DNA from: Neurospora tetrasperma FGSC 2508
Taxonomy: Eukaryota > Ascomycota > Sordariomycetes > Sordariales > Sordariaceae
Direction: 5' to 3'
DNA: 64,000 bases
Assembly: GCF_000213175.1 (NCBI RefSeq)
Contig: NW_009799179.1
Location: 4,442,171-4,506,170 of the forward strand
How positions within the stretch are numbered: the first letter of the stretch is position 1; every line of letters begins with the position of its first letter. The position numbers were made by a program, and so were the translations under genes. The notes beneath the pieces were generated by a model. That model was not told where the DNA came from and did not search any database. It worked only from the letters and a program-made list of their open reading frames with translations. This document shows positions 29,775 through 41,513 of this stretch, in pieces.

Positions 29775-32027
29775 ATGGCTACCGGTGACACCGCGCTGTC
29801 CTTGGCTCTCTCGAGCCCCCCTCCGCCTCTGCTCCAACACAGCCCTAGCGATGTGTCAAGCCCACTTAGTGACGTGGAAGACAAGCATGGAGATCCTGAC
29901 GACATGGATTTGGACATGAACAGTAACCACTCTCAACATCGCGAGACATCGGTCCGAACTGACAATCGCGATGGCGTCGACTCGGACCTTGGCGCTGAGA
30001 CTGACGATGAGAGCAAGCTGTCGGACGTGGATATTAATGACTCTGAGGCAGAGACAGAGAGGCTCTACGACACACCACCGAAAGATCGAGTATCGCGCGA
30101 CATCGTGGACACCGCGGGTGAGCCTGGCACTCGACAATTCACCGACCGCCGCGATCGGACGTTCGAGCGCAGCCCTAGCAAGCTTCAGCAGCAAATCAAA
30201 TCTGATTACGAACCGGAACACACTGCCAGCGGGCGAAACACTCCCTCAGAAGAAGCAGAAGTGGGTGACGAAGAGGCCTCGGAAGACCTGAGTGACGAAG
30301 AGCCTGAATTTGCTGCCGAACTACCACCTGCGCGATCTCCCGTGCTGGCGAAGAAAGTACAAATAGTTTCCGCCTCGCCTGAAAAGATCCTCACACTATC
30401 ACCCCGACATGATATCCTAAAGCGGAAACGCTCCTCAGTCACCGAGCAACAAGATCTCAGCCAACCGTTCAAAAGGCGGACTGAGTCAAATACCTTTCCC
30501 GAAAAGCTCTCAGCCGATGACGTGCCTGTCGTCGACATTGAGGTCATTTCGACGAACCCCGAAAGCGGCAACCAGTCTGCCGAGGAAGATAATATTAATG
30601 AGCCGACCATTACGGCTGGCGCCGATAGCGCAACGAAGGATGAAACGGAGCCCACGGATGCGCTCGAAGAAGACGCGACAGACAGCCGAATCAAAAAAGG
30701 GAAACGCGGTGTCGCGAAGAAAAGGAAGAGCCCAACCCCTGACGAACCAGATGGTGATGAGGTTGAAGAGACAAATGCCGACGCTGCTGCTGAAGGAGAC
30801 GCGGTTGCCGTCGAAGACTCCGCAGTGCAAGCTGAAGAGGACCAAATCGACGATGTCGACGAGGAGGCTGAAGCAGCCCACAGAAACGAAGAAGAGCGTA
30901 TGTGAAACCATGTTCTTCCGTCCCCTTCTCTCTGCACATACTGACGGATCACTACAGTTGAGCGTAAGAAGTCTGCCTGGGAAGAGCTTGCAGCAATTGA
31001 GAAACAATTCAGCAGTTTCCGGGAGCGGTGAGTCTACCAGTCATCCTGTTTACATCCGGACTAAAGCTAACAGCTTCACAGCCTATATCAGGAACGTCTA
31101 GAGCAACTCAATCAGGAAGAAGCAATGCTTACCTGCGAAAACCCCACCCATCCCGAATATCTTGCGATGCTACAGTGTCTGAATGCTCGAAGAGAGGAGA
31201 GGATCAAGACTAGCACACTCGAGCTACAATTCAGAATGGCGATGCTTCAAAGGCGCGCGGTGGCAGAACGGGCACAGATCCTGTCGCAATACCACCAAGC
31301 CGTGCGCGAGTCACGCGAGAAGGTGCTCGAAGAGCTTGGTCAGGAATGGTACGATATACAACAAGAGCGCAGACGGTTTGCCAACGCTATACCCGACTAT
31401 GGAATCCATTACCCCGCTGCCAAATCACAGAGTATTCGTAACGCTGTTGCCTACAACAAGGAAGTGTCGATTCTGTCGGGCTTTGCCAAACACGTTGGAT
31501 TTCCTGCTGCGCCTCCAATACACGGCGCATCTGAGGATCAGGTGGAAAACGATCTCGAAGCTATAGCTGTGAGTGTTCAAGGTATCTCGATGCATACTGC
31601 CTATTCATATTGACCGCGGCTGTAGCGATCTCGCGAGCCTGTCCCCCGGCCTATACCGAACTACCCCCCCGCTTTCCACCCAGACTATGCGTCCGCCGGA
31701 CTTCCGTTTGGGCGAACCCCCCTTGGCCCCGCCGGTGAACAGTTTATCGAGCAAACACCTTGGGCAAACCCGAATCACCCAGCCCATCAGATGCAGCGGC
31801 AACAATTACATCATGAGGCGCCTTTTGCAGAGCCTCCCTCTGGACCACGACACCACACACAACAACCTATGGCGCCATATACCACAAACGGGTTCGTGGC
31901 AGTCAACGGGGATGGGCCCCCAGTTCATCTGCACAAGGGGCATGCTTCGGGTGCTCACGAGCCAGTGAAAAGCGCCAAACTTGGGCCAGAGCAGATGAAG
32001 CGGGAGGGTGTTCCTCAGGCTTCATGA
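29775..32027 (+). CDS. Sds3/Dep1-family histone deacetylase complex subunit
   Basis: Four exons (29775-30897, 30958-31027, 31082-31568, 31626-32027) with introns of 54-60 nt encode 693 aa. The N-terminal half is acidic and Ser-rich with basic patches (KRKRSS, KKGKRGVAKKRKS) that could be nuclear signals. The Sds3-like region (aa ~375-560) is helical: RKKSAWEELAAIEKQFSSF, ERLEQLNQEEAML, HPEYLAMLQCLNARREERI, then QRRAVAERAQILSQYHQAVR. The C-terminus is Pro/His/Gln-rich. Proteins of this family (yeast Sds3 and Dep1, human SUDS3/BRMS1) scaffold the large Rpd3/Sin3 deacetylase complex and aid transcriptional repression. Filamentous fungal orthologues are often called Dep1. The start is the first ATG in frame; it follows a 5' leader free of other long ORFs in that frame. 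Confidence 0.85.
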
Positions 32028-32637
32028 AACGCTTAGGAGGACTACCAGGAAGTCGGGCCAAAAGCACTGCAAGCAGACAGATTTGTTTATTTTCTTCAGG
32101 GCATTCCAAACACCTAAGTCGGGCATGAATGGTGTTTTACTCCGCTTTGTACTTGTTACGGCATTGAGCGACGGTGGGTAGGAGTTTATGGAGTTATAGA
32201 TGATTTATTTCACAGTGGCATGTTCGGCAGGTTCATAGTTCGGAGTACGGGTGGGATGTCAGTTGGCTAACCAAGTCAACCAATGCGTATATGCCATTGC
32301 AGGGTAGCTGGGCAAGTTGTTTTACTGAGCGTTGGGTTTTTGGAGCTACTCACTCCTTGCCCGCTTTTACATATGAGCTATGGTCGGGATATGTATATAT
32401 ATATATACCTTTTAACGAAGAAGGTACCCATTTGGATACACCCAAATCACAAATACAACACGGCTGGAGGGTGAACTCCTGCGCGAGAGTCTCTGACTCC
32501 TTATACCATCCAAAGAGCTGTGTTCCGCCCCGCTCCATTCCCTGAACGCCATCATAATGTACACGGCCGGGGCTGCCTTGGTGGATGCCCGTACCGATCT
32601 ATAGCAACCAACGCCACAGAGCTCATATTACATCTGC
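32028..32637. other. Convergent region with a short TA repeat
   Basis: This is the 3' flank of the Sds3/Dep1 gene and of COA3. A (TA)n run of about 16 nt lies near 32391-32408. No gene is seen. Confidence 0.5.
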
Positions 32638-33025
32638 CTATTTCTTCTCAGGAACCTTGACGTCCTCGAACTCGTCCTGGCCGACAACGGTCAGGGTGTA
32701 GGCGTCTGGAAAGGAGGGACGATTCGTCAGCTCGTTATTTACTCGGTGGGCAGGACGGAAGCGGTAGGTATAGATCGCATGCTGTTGTCGTTCAGGTAGG
32801 GGTGTACAAAAGGTGAGGCAACGTACAGACGGCGAGAGTAAACGCGGTAATGCTGGTACCGAGAACAACGTTCTTGAAGAGGTACGGGCGACGCGCGCGA
32901 ATCAGCGCCGCCGACTGGCGGTGGTTGCGCTCATAGTAACCGGAGTTGGGACGGCTGTTCAACTTTGCGATTAGTGCTGTTGTTGGCAGAAAATTGGCAC
33001 TGTAGAACCGGACTCACCCGGACAT
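32638..33025 (-). CDS. coa3: Cytochrome c oxidase assembly factor 3 (COA3)
   Basis: Three exons (33025-33018, 32954-32827, 32705-32638) encode 67 aa with exact frame closure: MSGRPNSGYYERNHRQSAAL at the N-terminus, then RARRPYLFKNV, one transmembrane helix (VLGTSITAFTLAVYAYTLTVV) and GQDEFEDVKVPEKK. The arrangement of a basic, Tyr-containing N-terminus, the RxRxPYLFKN motif, a single membrane span and a GQDxFxDV tail is that of COA3/CCDC56. This inner-membrane protein binds newly made Cox1 and, with Cox14, regulates COX1 translation and cytochrome oxidase assembly. The first coding exon is only 8 nt, so automated gene finders could easily miss the true start. Confidence 0.9.
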
Positions 33026-34050
33026 GTTGCTATGAAATTGACCGATTTCCGAAGCAAAGCAATGGTGAGCAGCTCTAGCACCGGATGATGTCGTCTTCAA
33101 GACACTGCACTGCAGCAGACGGATCCAGGAAAAAGATGGGTGGGTCGGATGTTGCCGTGGGGTGTGCTTCCATCTAGTGTACGGTGCATTAGAACCAAAG
33201 CTTATCAACTCTCATCAACGAGTGCTGTGCCGACAGACAGCCCGCCAGAGGCGAAGCTGCCCGTAGCAAGCGGCAGGCAACCGAAGCCGCGGCAGGCATT
33301 ATCACTGCATTGGGCTTGATGTACCTACATAATGAACCAAATTTGATCCGTGCGCCAACACCCTGCCCCTGTCAGTTCAAGACCATGACGGCGCGTCAGG
33401 AAGGTTTCTAGGAAGCTCCATTGGTCAAATCTACATGGATACAATATAAACTGCCACTGCACCATTCACCATTCACCATTCACCACACAACTACAACACA
33501 ACCGGAACCAACACGAAGAGGCTCGCCTTGGAAATTCGCGACACCGATTATTGCTCAAGAAATTCGACGACGGCTCTCGAACTGATTACCAATTCTAACC
33601 GCTTCTGGTATTCATTGAGCGACACCGGCTAGGATACCTGCAACAATTGCAATTCTGGACGAACGCCGACTCAGCACAAGACAAGAACGAGACAATACGC
33701 AGCGGTTCCCACGTTGCGGAGGATGAGTGATATTGTCCTAAGCCCATTGGAATCAACAATCAGCAGGGTTGAAGGGCTGTCTCTGGATTAAGTCTTTGGT
33801 CGACGACAACGGGCGCAGCTAGAGAAGCTGTGTCGCCTGGGCTTGATCTATTGCGTTTCGCACCTGCGCACCCATCCAGCAAGCAGCCCCTTCGTAGACT
33901 CTTTTGACCTACATCACAATCACATACTTGCACCTACTTCGTTGTTACGTCCTGAGGTTGCGATCACACCAGCAACGATCTCTGTCCATATATTACACTC
34001 CCCTCGCTACACCCGGGTAGCGCGGTGTATATATTTGCCCATTGATCACC
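33026..34050. other. Divergent promoter of COA3 and PTA1 with an ATTCACC tandem repeat
   Basis: About 1 kb lies between the two starts. A tandem ATTCACC (at least three copies with CACC flanks) occurs near 33462-33486. No gene is seen. An ATG-rich leader precedes PTA1. Confidence 0.5.
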
Positions 34051-36813
34051 ATGGCTTCCCCTGTAAAGACGCCCCCGATGAGCGAGCAAATACAACAGCT
34101 TAACGCTGCCCGCAAAATGGCTCTCGAAAACCCTGGCTTTTTCAAACAGATCATCCAGGGTATTCTGCCCCTCACGGCCCCGTCTGCTCCCGTCGAGCTG
34201 CGCAGATGGGCCGCCGATTTCATCGCAGAAGCGCTCGCTTGTCCAGCTTTGAGGACGCAAGACAAGGAGAACTTGACTCTGGCGATAGTAGATGCGCTAC
34301 GGTCACTGGTGGAAGCTCCTGATCAGGACCCTCTAGTACTCAAGGCTGGTATCATGGCGGCGGCGAGTGCGTATCCAGTTATTGTGAGATGGATGTAAGT
34401 AATGCACCTACTAGGGTCGATGGCCTTGCCTTCTGCGCTGTGTGGTCTCGTATGTTGTGTGTCTGATGTCCATGCTACCCCGTGTTATGGTTCCCACTTG
34501 TCTCTTTTTCCTGCACTCCATCAGACACACATGTCCTCCGGGCACTGGCATGGCTTTGTCCGGGACGGTTCAACATATCTTTTCATGTCCCCCTGGGTAC
34601 TAACCATTTTGACGCATAGTATTCTCAACACCTACCACCCCCCTGCTTGGGAGGCCATGTCAGCGATAAAGTCGAAGATATTGTCAATATGGGAGAATGC
34701 TCCCACGCCGGTCAAGCTATGCTGTATCAAGTTTGTTCAACGAGTTATCCTTGCTCAGACGGCATCAAACGGCACAGAACCGAAGGTTGATATAGTCTTC
34801 CTCGCCTTTTTGGGTAATTTACTAACAGCTAATGTCAGCATTCTGGCCTGGATGTCAACCTGGCTATGATTCCTCCTAATCACAAGTTCCTAGACCCCCG
34901 GCTTCTCGAGGCGGAAGCCATTGGCCTCCTTGACAGAATGCTCGGTGGTCTCCAGGATAACAGCAGGTGCGTAAGGGCTGCTTTTCCACGTCTATCACTA
35001 GCTAACCGCTGGTGCCCTTCTCGTGTACAGTGATGCTCTGATTGTAGATGCCACTCTCAACACTTTGTCCATTCTCATCCGCACTCGTCCTGCCACCTCC
35101 AGCCGTATCACAAATGCCGTCCTCAACTTCAACCCTCTGAAACTGGCCAACTCTCCCATGACCCCCAAGAATAAAGTTCTCGTCAAGTCAATGACAAAGA
35201 CAACCCAGATGCTCTTGAAGCATCTGTTTGTGAGGTAAGAAATGTCCAGTTACCGCTCATGCTTCTCTTGCTAACTAGGGCAAGGGATTCTCATAACCCG
35301 ATAGCACCGCGCCTCAATCAGCAATACGAAAGACTTCAGCGTTCCCGTTTGGAGATTTTTGATGAGGCGAACCGCAAGCGGGCTCTTCCTGAGCAGGCTG
35401 CTGCAGGTTATGGTGATGTGAAGAGGCAGAAGACTGAAGGAGTCGCACCGCAGCCTCCACTTCGCATTCAACCACTTGCACCAGGGCCACACACTCTGGC
35501 TGAAGTGTTCAGTCTCACTAACAATACAGGCTTGCAGGGCTTTGACGTGACCGTAGTACCTACCTCGTTAACTGCTAGAATCAATGTCAGGACGCTGGCG
35601 TCACTAGACCAAGGGCAACTTGATATGGCCATCAATGTAAGGCTCCAGCAGTTTCTTGATAGGGGCAACTATGCTAACACTGCCATAGGGAGTTCGTGAC
35701 CGATTGATTGCTTTGTATGCTGCAGCACCTGCCGCAGCACCAGTCCCGGTACCGGTCTTAGGAACAGCGACAGCGCAACAAGCTTCGGTTAATGCCGAGA
35801 CGGTTGCCTTGGGGGTTGAGGAAGATGACGACGCCTACGAACCCGACTTCTACGCTGCGGAGGATACTGAACAAATACTGAACAAGCTCGATAACGCGCC
35901 TCCGGAGGAATCACCTGAGCAGAACGCCAAGCCTGATTCTGCCTTAGCTCTCGGCCCGTTCAGGCTCCCGCCGCCGCCTGTTCTCAATCCGGATACTGCT
36001 GTCAAGGTCAGCCAGATCACTGCTATGCGCATATTTGGGCCTCTCTCAGGTCTCGAGGACCCGCTTGTTCGCAAACCCAAGGCCGGCCTCAACCGATTGG
36101 CCGCCAACTCCCATGATCGCGACTCATGGCTTACACTGATAACGCGCCTTGCAACCCGCAGCACCATAGGCCTAGGGGACGGTATCAAGAGCGAGGCTGA
36201 CACTACCAGTAGCGCTCTTGGTCGCCCACAGATGAGCCTGGGCAACCTCATTCGCGAAATGCTTTTCAACTACATTCTCGAAGACTGGCGGCGCCGTATC
36301 GAGGTTGCCGTGGCATGGTGTTGCGAGGAGTGGTACAACGACCGACTAACAATTCTTAATAAACTCGATGGACCGCTGAATTACGAGCGGTGCGCGTTGC
36401 GTCTAATGGACGGCTTCCTCAGTTATATCACGGCTCAAGACAAGGTTCTCACCCGGTTCCTGTCGGAGATTCCCCAACTCAGCAAAGAGCTTCTCGGTCG
36501 CCTAAAGGGTCTTTGTAGCGATCCGACTACGGTGCAGCTCGCTATGACCAGTCTGCTTTATCTGGTGATGATGAAGCCACCAGCGAGGGAGCTAGCTCTG
36601 GACACGGTGTATGAGATTTGGGTTGAATGTAAGTTTTGCCTTTCTCAACGAATATTAAATGATTTGCTTGCTGACATGCTTGGTATATTAGACGAGGACG
36701 CGCGCCCTCTGGCAGAGAAATACCTTCACAGGTGGCGGCCCGGATTCGCCGAGACTCATGCTGCCGCCGACGGCGCCCCTGCTGGCAATGGTACTCAGGC
36801 AATGACTGCATGA
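34051..36813 (+). CDS. pta1: mRNA cleavage/polyadenylation factor Pta1 (symplekin)
   Basis: Seven exons (34051-34394, 34620-34785, 34839-34966, 35031-35234, 35279-35636, 35689-36628, 36692-36813) encode 753 aa, frame closing exactly. The N-terminal ~300 aa form the helical HEAT-like symplekin/Pta1 domain (IQQLNAARKMALENPGFFKQ, PVELRRWAADFIAEAL, VKLCCIKFVQRVILAQ, DALIVDATLNTLSILIRTRP). Then come a proline-rich linker and a helical C-terminal half (LGNLIREMLFNYILEDWRRR). Pta1 is the scaffold of the cleavage and polyadenylation factor, linking the nuclease, phosphatase and poly(A) polymerase modules in the nucleus. The start MASPVKTPPMSEQ is the first ATG in frame. Intron 2 (53 nt) needs a weak GTTGAT donor, inferred because only it joins TEPK to HSGLDVNLAMIPP in frame. 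Intron 1 (225 nt) is unusually long. Confidence 0.9.
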
Positions 36814-39072
36814 ACCTGATATCTGTGTCACATAATGTGTTATTATCAAGACGGGCGGTATTTATTGCCTTCAGAACATCCTGTATGGCACTGATATTGC
36901 TCGCGATGCTATTTAATGGACATAGAAACCTCGGTGGGGGAAAGTGAGTATGATATCGCTGCTTGTGCATCAGGTTACAAGGCCCACGAGCAGCGGCTAT
37001 TCAAGAGGTGGCTATTGCTGTTATCAAAGGAGAAGGAGCGAGAAGAACTCTACAAACGGTGGGCTAAACATGTCCTTGAGAACAGCTGTGATACCATTTA
37101 GAGTAGATAGATTCGTCCAGGCATTGCCGCTGTTCTTGCGGCGGCAGCTCATTCGTTGGCACCCGGAACGCGAGGATGATGTCGGATGAGGTGACGAGAA
37201 GGTGGCTTACGTATGTGACCCTAACGCGCGAGATATGTGAAGTAAACGAATTGTCAAATATGTCGACATTACTTCCTTAGACCGAAAGCAACTACGTCAC
37301 GGGTCACGGGCCAGCTTTCCCTCGGGCCCGATCCGGAACGAACAGCAGTCGGAATTGGGCCCGATCAGAGATTCGGTGAGAATCATATGATGTTATATTA
37401 TATACATATATACCTACTGAGGTTCTGATCAAAAGAGGGTGTGATGAGGCGGCAGTTCCCGTCACTAATGGCCGAGTTAAGGCAGGTACGGCGGGCGTAA
37501 CTCCCTTCGTGCAATACTATGGTTGAATCGAGGTTCCAGAACTGACCTCAAACTGAAGCACGCGTATATCACCAGAGCAATTGATGACGGCTCATTTCAC
37601 TAGTGTAGGTTCACAGAGTCGAAGAAATTGTCCATTAAACAACCCGCTGTACAAAATCATCATAGCGTACTGCGAACTTGTTGGCTTTGGCCCCAGAGTG
37701 TACATACCAAGTATGTGTTGATACATACCAGTCCGGGGAGACGGAATGATGGGACCAGGATATCCCCGCCTTTATTTTGTAGCCCTTGCGGTCCAGGTGC
37801 CGTAACAATGGGGCTAGGCAGTGCCATCCCACCAAATCCACCTGTTTGTGTGTTCATCGCCTGTTCAACACAGAAAGCAGTCGCTGGAGAAAGCATCCAA
37901 CCTCATTCAAATATTCTATCCCTGCTGTCTGTTGGTGGCTCTGATCAGCGGGTCCTGCTCACTCATCTTACTACCCTCTCTGCATTGCAGTAAACCCAGA
38001 AGCTGCAGTGGAACCCATTTTCTTCGTTTGACATTCACCCTTGAAGGCACAGCCTGCAATCTCAGTTGAGCTGGACGTCTAATTCGCAACGCCTTGAGAT
38101 GTCTACGCTCAATCCAACGCAGGCTCAAGTAAACGGAGAAGTCTATGAATCTGGGGAATATATCTGATCGTATCGAAGTATCTTGAGGTGGTCACATCGA
38201 AGCAAAACTTCCCGTCCAAGTCGGACAAACGGCCCTGCAGAAGCAGTGCATTAGCAGCAACCACCCCCGGCCCGTTGTGTCACTCCTGCATTTCAGGGCA
38301 CAACGCCGAAAAGTGCCCTGTCGACCCGCCTCCCCATGTGCGCCGTCAGGTCCGCATGATAGATCCACCGCACGTTTCCACCAACCTCGGGCACTGGCGG
38401 CCACTGACTGGGCATCCCCCCTGGCGAACCTGGCGTGCCTGGCTGTCAACGGGTCCAAGTGTCAACCGCTACCTTGCCTCTCTGCTTGTACCTGACATCC
38501 GAACAAGAAATGCGCACGCAATCGTCTTGTCAAGCGTCTTCCACATCCTTCCAACAACAAACTCGCCTTCTCCGTTTCATCAAGACGAGGCTGGTATGTA
38601 TGTATGTCCCTCTTTTCTAGCTGATACCCGGACGGGATATCCGTACCCGAATGAGCACATTCATACATGTAGAGGTACCTCACCACAATGGACGGGAAGA
38701 ATAAGACAGTGCTACCTTAGCCGCACCCGCGGGGACGGGAGTGCATGTCCAACTGAAGTTATCTGCTACGGTGCTTTACCTTCTCCTAGAACCTGTCTGC
38801 AGTGCGTGAGGTTCTCCATTGCGTTGTCTCTGTTGATCTTCTCTCCGTCATCGACTCAACAGGTTTCAAGCAATTTGAGGCTAACATTGACATTGACCAA
38901 GACTATTCCTGTCGAACCCGCCGTCACGATAGAAGCCGCGTAATTTCCGTCCCAAATACAGTCGATTCCACCTATACAAAGACTTTCGTTTGCACGCTCG
39001 GTGATTGACCGGGCTGCCGGTTCGCCCTGTTCGACCCTTGCGCACGCTTCCGAAGGCACAATCAACGCCGTT
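36814..39072. other. 2.3-kb intergenic region; one doubtful 61-codon ORF
   Basis: No certain gene is present. The plus-strand ORF 36916-37101 (61 aa, MDIETSVGESEYDIAACASG, then KRWLLLLSKEKEREELYKRW) has a protein-like charged helical composition but no family and no visible promoter; I do not call it. A 251-codon frame at 38188-38943 lacks an ATG start and looks random. The right end is the She3-like promoter and leader. Confidence 0.4.
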
Positions 39073-40344
39073 ATGTCCCGGTCGTCTGTCAATGGAGCCA
39101 ACGACAAATCACTACTTTCCGCACCAGCGTCACCCCGATCATCCACGGGAGCTCTTTCGCGAATGAATTCCACGATACGCGCCGTCTCCAGCTTCGACGA
39201 CAGGATATCAGAGGACTCGAGTACCGATACGGTTCCTACTTCCAATACAGCTTCGCAAAACTCGACTCTTTCCAGCTCAGTAAACAGCTCTGTCAGCATG
39301 GGTTCCGCCTCCCAAGACCAATTGAAGGTACAGAAAGGAGAGAGCAAGACGCCTGCACCTACTGTAAAGCTGAGACCCAGTCCGTCGTTCAACAATCTAT
39401 CAGAAAAGTCGGTATCTAGCTTGGATGTACCAAGGAGGCTAGGCACAAAATCAAGCTTCGAGCTCCCAAATCGAGACGGAAGCTTGAACGCGACAGCACC
39501 ACCACAGAGTCCCATGTCAGACAACGGGGGATCCAGCATGCAGGAAACAATAAGCGCCACCGAGGCCAACCTTGCCGGGGGATGGGACTCGACAATCGGG
39601 AAAGCCGGGTTAGGCAAGACAGGGCGCGTCATCAACAAACTGGTGTCCGACAACGAGACGCTGAAGCGCGACATTCAAATCGAAAGGTTACGGGCCGAAG
39701 AGTCGAAAAACGCAGCGAAACTGTTGGAAGACAAACTCGAGCGCATGGTCGCAGATTATGAAAGCCGGTTACTAGAGGCTAACGTAACAAAGACACTCCT
39801 GGCGCGTAAGGAACGACAGGTAGCGAGCCTACAAGAGACTGTCGACCTGGAGCGGAAGCGGGCCATGGACGCAGGCGAGCGTGAGCGGACGTGGAAGGAT
39901 GAGATGGAACGTGTGAAGGCCGATGCCAAGAAACAAGTCGACGAAGCAACCAACCTCGCAGCTCTTATGGAGGGCCGTTATAACGCCATCAGCAGCCATT
40001 GGAAGGAACAAGGGGAGGAAGTCAAGCGAACAGTGGCCAAGATGCGAACTGAGATCGCCAGTCTCCTAGAGGAGAGGAGGCGGGATGACGACCGGATAAA
40101 TACGCTACGCGATTTATGTGACCAACAGGATGGAAACATACGCGAGTTGAGGAAACAGAAGGAGGACATAGCTGCGCAGTTTGAACGGTACAAGATTGCG
40201 CAGGACGAGTCGCTAAAGGACATCAAAGCCAAGGCAAGACAAAGGGAACTTGAACAGGAAAGGACACTTCAGGAAACCAAGGAGGTGTTGGATAAACTGA
40301 AGTGGGCACTCAGTGTCAAGGAGAAAATTGAGTGGGCTCAGTAG
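39073..40344 (+). CDS. she3: She3-like coiled-coil RNA/myosin adaptor
   Basis: This single-exon ORF, read from the first ATG at 39073 (MSRSSVNGAND), gives 423 aa; the open frame extends upstream only to a GTG at 39001. The N-terminal ~200 aa are Ser/Thr-rich and disordered with short conserved pieces (RMNSTIRAVSSFD, TASQNSTLSSSVNSSVSMGS, KLRPSPSFNNLSEK, GGWDSTIGKAGLGKTGRVIN). From there to the end is a long coiled coil (KLVSDNETLKRDIQIERLRAEE…LRDLCDQQDGNIRELRKQKE). This matches the filamentous-fungal members of the She3 family as I remember them from Neurospora. In yeast, She3 links RNA cargo bound by She2 to the type V myosin Myo4 for mRNA transport. Whether the fungal protein has the same cargo is unknown. 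Confidence 0.82.
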   Translation: MSRSSVNGANDKSLLSAPASPRSSTGALSRMNSTIRAVSSFDDRISEDSSTDTVPTSNTASQNSTLSSSVNSSVSMGSASQDQLKVQKGESKTPAPTVKLRPSPSFNNLSEKSVSSLDVPRRLGTKSSFELPNRDGSLNATAPPQSPMSDNGGSSMQETISATEANLAGGWDSTIGKAGLGKTGRVINKLVSDNETLKRDIQIERLRAEESKNAAKLLEDKLERMVADYESRLLEANVTKTLLARKERQVASLQETVDLERKRAMDAGERERTWKDEMERVKADAKKQVDEATNLAALMEGRYNAISSHWKEQGEEVKRTVAKMRTEIASLLEERRRDDDRINTLRDLCDQQDGNIRELRKQKEDIAAQFERYKIAQDESLKDIKAKARQRELEQERTLQETKEVLDKLKWALSVKEKIEWAQ

Positions 40345-41513
40345 CCACAGGGTAGTCTACAGCGCGGTCGGCTTCTATGTTTTCACACGCAAAGCTTGAG
40401 CTTCCCTGAAGACGACGGTCAAATTGACGTCCCCTAATCCCATGGCTGAAATCAGCCTTTGAAGCTGTCTTGTTGCTTGCTATCAAGCTGGGAACCTGAC
40501 GAGCGATCATCCCTTGCTCCTTATGGTCACAGCACACCTAGGAGCCCCCAGTGGTCTTAATCCATGAGAGTGAGACAGGTGTCCCGCTGCAGTACTTACA
40601 ATATTAACACGAACTCAAGATATCAGATGAGACAGGCAGCCATGGAAAGATCTTTGTCTGGATACTGTACCCTATTCCGGTTGTCGACACTACATGTCTT
40701 CCGTCTACTTTCCACCTCCCTTTTCAAACATTATAATTATTGGGATTACGGAGTTAAAGGAGCTTAGGAACTCAGCAGGATCTCTTTTGGGGCCGATGGA
40801 ATGGCGCATATACTGGCACTTAAGGAAAGATTGTATCATTACAAGGGAGGTGTGGAAACCCGTCATCTACTTCTTTACTTTTAGTTCTGTTTTCTTGCTA
40901 CCTACTTGAGGTCATTTCCCTCCCAGGATGGACGCATTGAATTTGCCTTCCTGGTTTCCCTTTGGTCTTCGTTTCAACTTTTGGAGCCATCCTTCTGATT
41001 AGGTACATGAATCAATGATACACCGGAAGGGGCCAATTTGATTCTGGAAGCTGAGGGGATGGGTGCCTACCTTTGGCCCGAATGCGATACCTTTTTCCCC
41101 ATCTTCAAATTGTCTGATTCCTGCGCTGGAAGGTTCGCATCACCCATGGATTCAATAATAGGTCGAAATGTTGTTGTCGAGTACCCCTGATTTTCCCGTC
41201 ACGCCCACGGTACCTGCCCTCAACAGCTGTATCGCTCTTGCCATAGCAAACAAGTCATGTCCACTAGACAATCTTTCTCCCACCTTCCATCCAATGCTCT
41301 TTTGATTTCTGTCCGTTTGTTATAACTTCTGCACCGCTTTCCCCGCCATACCGAATCATTGATCTATCACCCACCCCTCATAAAGCCGGAATCCCAACAT
41401 TTCTCAACCGCGAACACACTTTCACTCATCGAGTACGAGGCCAAGTTACTTCCACGCCTGACTTCTCTCCAGTCTTCAGACGCTAGGTGACCGTCAAGCC
41501 AGCCCCAAACATC
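40345..41513. other. Intergenic region upstream of the five-exon gene
   Basis: No gene is supported. The right half (41200-41510) is pyrimidine-rich, as in fungal 5' leaders. Confidence 0.5.

Noticed and set aside
38188-38943. 251-codon plus-strand open frame
   Set aside because: Starts with GTG, is rich in Pro/Thr/Ser with no conserved blocks, and overlaps equally long frames on other strands.
38856-39674. 272-codon ORF antisense to the She3-like gene
   Set aside because: Shadow of the Ser-rich plus-strand frame; no independent signal.
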